This document shows, one piece after another, positions 61,821 through 64,000 of a DNA stretch of 64,000 nt; within the stretch, counting starts at the first letter, position 1, and the number at the start of each line of letters is the position of its first letter. Source of the stretch: Lysobacter sp. KIS68-7 (GTDB lineage Bacteria; Pseudomonadota; Gammaproteobacteria; Xanthomonadales; Xanthomonadaceae); NCBI RefSeq assembly GCF_021284745.1, contig NZ_CP089925.1:2913001-2977000 (forward strand). Direction: 5' to 3'. A program made the translations under genes and the position numbers. The notes beneath the pieces are model-generated. The model saw nothing but the letters and a program-made list of their open reading frames with translations, ran no database searches and was not told where the DNA came from.

Positions 61821-62969
61821 ATGATCCACACGGTCTGGCCGTATCTGGCGCTGATGCTCCTCATCGCGGGCACGTTCCCCATGCTGGAACGCCGCTTCGG
61901 GTGGCGCGTGTTCTCCGTGATGCCGCCCATCGTCATGGTCTACCTGACGGTCACCGCCCTGTCGGTGTCGGGCCTGTGGCACATCGAGGGCGACATCCAG
62001 GCCGTGCAGAAGATGCTCATCGCACAGGTCATTCCCGCGATGCTCTTCCTGCTGATGATCAACTGCGACCTGCGCGCGATCTTCGCGCTCGGGCCCCGCG
62101 TGCTGGCTGTGTTCTTCAGCACCACGCTGTGCCTGTTCGTCGCGTTCACCACCACCTACCTGATGTTCCGCAACGTGTTGCCGGAAACAGGCTGGGAACC
62201 GCTGGCGGCGCTGAGCGGCAGCTGGGTCGGCGGGTCGGCCAACCTGGTGGCGGTGAAGGAAGCGGTGGGCATGTCGGACAACGCGCTCGCGATGGCGCTG
62301 CTCACCGATGCGCTCTGCTATTCGGTGTGGGTGGCGGTGCTGTTCTCGATCGCGCGCTTGGCGCCTGCGTTCAATCGCTGGACGAAGGCGAAGGAGAGCG
62401 GCGACATCGTCGCCTCGGTGCCGACCGCCACCGGGCCGATCACGCCGGACGCTGTCTTGCTGTGGCTCGGCATGGCGCTCGCCGCGGGCACGGGCTCGCG
62501 CGCACTGGCCGGCCTGATGCCCAACTCGATGTACATGTCGGGCACGTCCTGGACGATCATCTTCGCGACCGTGGCCGGGCTGATCGTCGCGCACACGCCG
62601 ATCGCGAAATTCCCCGGCGCCAGCCGCATCGCCAGCGGCTTGCTGATCTTCGTCGTCGCGATCCTCGCCTCGCAGAGCAACTTCGCGGGCATCGCCTCGG
62701 CGCCCTGGTACATCGCCTGCGGCCTGAGCATCCTCGCGATCCACGCGATCCTGCTCGCGCTGATGGCGAAGGCCTTCCGTTTCGACCTGCACCTGTGCGG
62801 CATCTCCTCGCTCGCGCATGTCGGCGGCGTGGCCGCAACGCCCGTGCTGGCCGCGGCGTATTCGCCGGCGCTGGTGCCGGTGGGGATTCTGCTCGCCCTG
62901 CTGGGTTATATCCTCGGGACCGGTTTTGGATTGTTGATGGCGTCGGTGCTGTCGTCGCTTGCGCCCTGA
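61821..62969 (+). CDS. DUF819-family membrane permease
   Basis: The product has 382 aa from ATG 61821. About ten hydrophobic segments. Conserved DUF819 (YjcL-like) stretches: FSVMPPIVMVYLTVTALSV, LSGSWVGGSANLVAVKEA and ISSLAHVGGVAATPVLAAAY in the last third. Members are found near enzymes that recycle murein dipeptides. The next gene is an SH3/NlpC-P60 peptidase starting 19 bases after the stop, supporting a role in uptake of cell-wall peptides. That role is inference. Confidence 0.85.
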   Translation: MIHTVWPYLALMLLIAGTFPMLERRFGWRVFSVMPPIVMVYLTVTALSVSGLWHIEGDIQAVQKMLIAQVIPAMLFLLMINCDLRAIFALGPRVLAVFFSTTLCLFVAFTTTYLMFRNVLPETGWEPLAALSGSWVGGSANLVAVKEAVGMSDNALAMALLTDALCYSVWVAVLFSIARLAPAFNRWTKAKESGDIVASVPTATGPITPDAVLLWLGMALAAGTGSRALAGLMPNSMYMSGTSWTIIFATVAGLIVAHTPIAKFPGASRIASGLLIFVVAILASQSNFAGIASAPWYIACGLSILAIHAILLALMAKAFRFDLHLCGISSLAHVGGVAATPVLAAAYSPALVPVGILLALLGYILGTGFGLLMASVLSSLAP

Positions 62970-62988
62970 GCCACGCATGAGGTTTGCC

Positions 62989-64000
62989 ATGCAAACGAAG
63001 TTCATGAAGTCCTTGCTTGCGATGGGATTGGCGCTGGCGATCGCCACGCCCGCGTTCGCATTGGACAAGTCGTCGACCGCGCCGTCGCCTTCGCTGCTCG
63101 CGGTGCCCGGTGTCACAGATGCGCAACTGGATCCTGCGTTCTGGATCAAGCGCCTCGGCCCGGAAGCCGACCGCGTGCTGCTGGATGCGAAAGGCGTCGA
63201 CGCGGCGAATGCACGCATGCTCGCCGACGACCCGACCATCCACGATCTCGCCACCCTGCCCGCTTCGGTCACGAAAGCGCAGGCGAGCGAATGGATCGCC
63301 GATCTCTCCTCGCGTCCCACACGCACGTTGTACGACGACAAGGGAAAGGAGATTCCCGCCGCCACGCTCGACGGCCTCGTCGCCGACGCGAACCTGGCCG
63401 CGGTGCCGGACGCGATCACGCCGCGCTATGCGCTGGTGACCGAACGCGCCTCGCTGCGCACCTTCCCGTCGAACCTGCGCGCGTTCACCGACAACGACGA
63501 CACCGACATCGACCGCTTCCAGGAAAGCGCGCTCTTCCCGGGCATGCCGGTGGCGATCGTGCATGAAAGCCGCGACGGCCAGTGGGCGTTCGTCGTGAGC
63601 AAGCGCTATCGCGCGTGGATCGAACGCAAGCGCATCGCCGAAGGCCCTCGCGACACCGTGCTCGCATACGCCGCCGCCACGCCGTATCGACTGGTCACCG
63701 CGCCGAAAGTGCGCACGGTCTACACGCCCGAATTGCCGCAGGCCTCCGAACTTCCGCTCGACATGGGCACGCGCCTGCCGATCGCCGACGTCCCGGGCGA
63801 CACGCCGGTGAACGGACAACACCCCTACACCTCGTACGCGGTGCAACTGCCCTTGCGCAACGACGACGGCACGCTGCGCATCGCGCCCGCGCTGGTGCAG
63901 AAGAACGCGGACACGGCCGCGTCGCCGCTGCCGGTCACGCAGGCCAACATCCTGCGCCAGGCCTTCAAGTTCCTCGGCGAGCGCTACGGCTGGGGCCACG
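62989..64000 (+). CDS. SH3-domain C40 (NlpC/P60) peptidase, truncated by the window end
   Basis: 337 codons are visible from ATG 62989; TGAGG seven bases upstream favours this start over ATG 62977, in frame. Signal peptide ending ATPAFA. Two SH3-like regions follow (YALVTERASLRTFPS, then VAIVHESRDGQWAFVVSKRYRAWIE), and the last visible residues FKFLGERYGWGH are the entry to the NlpC/P60 catalytic domain, whose Cys lies past the end. These enzymes cut the L-Ala/D-Glu to diamino acid bond of wall peptides. Paired with the DUF819 permease. Confidence 0.88.
   Translation, partial: MQTKFMKSLLAMGLALAIATPAFALDKSSTAPSPSLLAVPGVTDAQLDPAFWIKRLGPEADRVLLDAKGVDAANARMLADDPTIHDLATLPASVTKAQASEWIADLSSRPTRTLYDDKGKEIPAATLDGLVADANLAAVPDAITPRYALVTERASLRTFPSNLRAFTDNDDTDIDRFQESALFPGMPVAIVHESRDGQWAFVVSKRYRAWIERKRIAEGPRDTVLAYAAATPYRLVTAPKVRTVYTPELPQASELPLDMGTRLPIADVPGDTPVNGQHPYTSYAVQLPLRNDDGTLRIAPALVQKNADTAASPLPVTQANILRQAFKFLGERYGWGH

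Overview
The window is high-GC DNA (about two thirds G+C by eye), densely packed with short intergenic gaps. The gene content fits a Xanthomonadaceae chromosome, most likely the Lysobacter/Luteimonas side: four TonB-dependent receptors, an Entner-Doudoroff operon ordered zwf-pgl-edd-glk-eda, a GH13_23 alpha-glucosidase of the Xanthomonas type, and many small secreted proteins. No phage, insertion sequence, CRISPR array, rRNA or tRNA was seen. The taxonomic placement is inference from gene content.

Layout. 1-2067: end of a BlaI/MecI-type repressor overlapped by an M56 (BlaR1-like) peptidase with an unusual heptad-repeat tail. 2140-9751: RhlE helicase, a Tat-exported beta-helix protein, an MBL-fold protein coupled to exonuclease III, a response regulator, a Nudix hydrolase and an esterase. 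9798-14995: a DksA/TraR zinc finger, a VOC protein and two tandem outer-membrane receptors. 15064-27155: housekeeping and small genes (YciI-like, PLP decarboxylase, KefC/YbaL antiporter, secreted proteins, CHAD protein, VOC, RDD, and a membrane-protein/XRE pair with a palindromic operator).

27273-44877 is an alpha-glucan (maltodextrin/starch/pullulan) locus. It holds a GH13 lipoprotein, an MFS glucan transporter and a six-hairpin glycosidase on the minus strand. An alpha-glucosidase and a pullulanase fused to an esterase follow on the plus strand. Next come a sugar:H+ symporter and a secreted amylase on the minus strand, and a large TonB-dependent receptor on the plus strand. 45286-50930 is the translationally coupled operon zwf-pgl-edd-glk-eda, which takes the resulting glucose to pyruvate and glyceraldehyde-3-phosphate. 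The same 14-bp palindrome (consensus TGCAWACGTWTKCA) occurs in three divergent promoter regions, at 32762, 41986 and 50999. It links import, depolymerisation and central catabolism into one candidate LacI-type regulon, although no LacI-family gene lies in the window.

51058-64000: a TPR lipoprotein sharing the zwf promoter region, a small secreted protein, a second Tat-exported beta-helix protein paralogous to the first, an orphan ExbD/TolR, a serine beta-lactamase-fold hydrolase, an operon of a transglutaminase-like protein and an Oar-type TonB receptor, and a DUF819 permease followed by a truncated SH3/NlpC-P60 peptidase that suggests cell-wall peptide recycling.

Several very long open frames antisense to real genes (up to about 2000 codons) are by-products of the high GC content and were not annotated.
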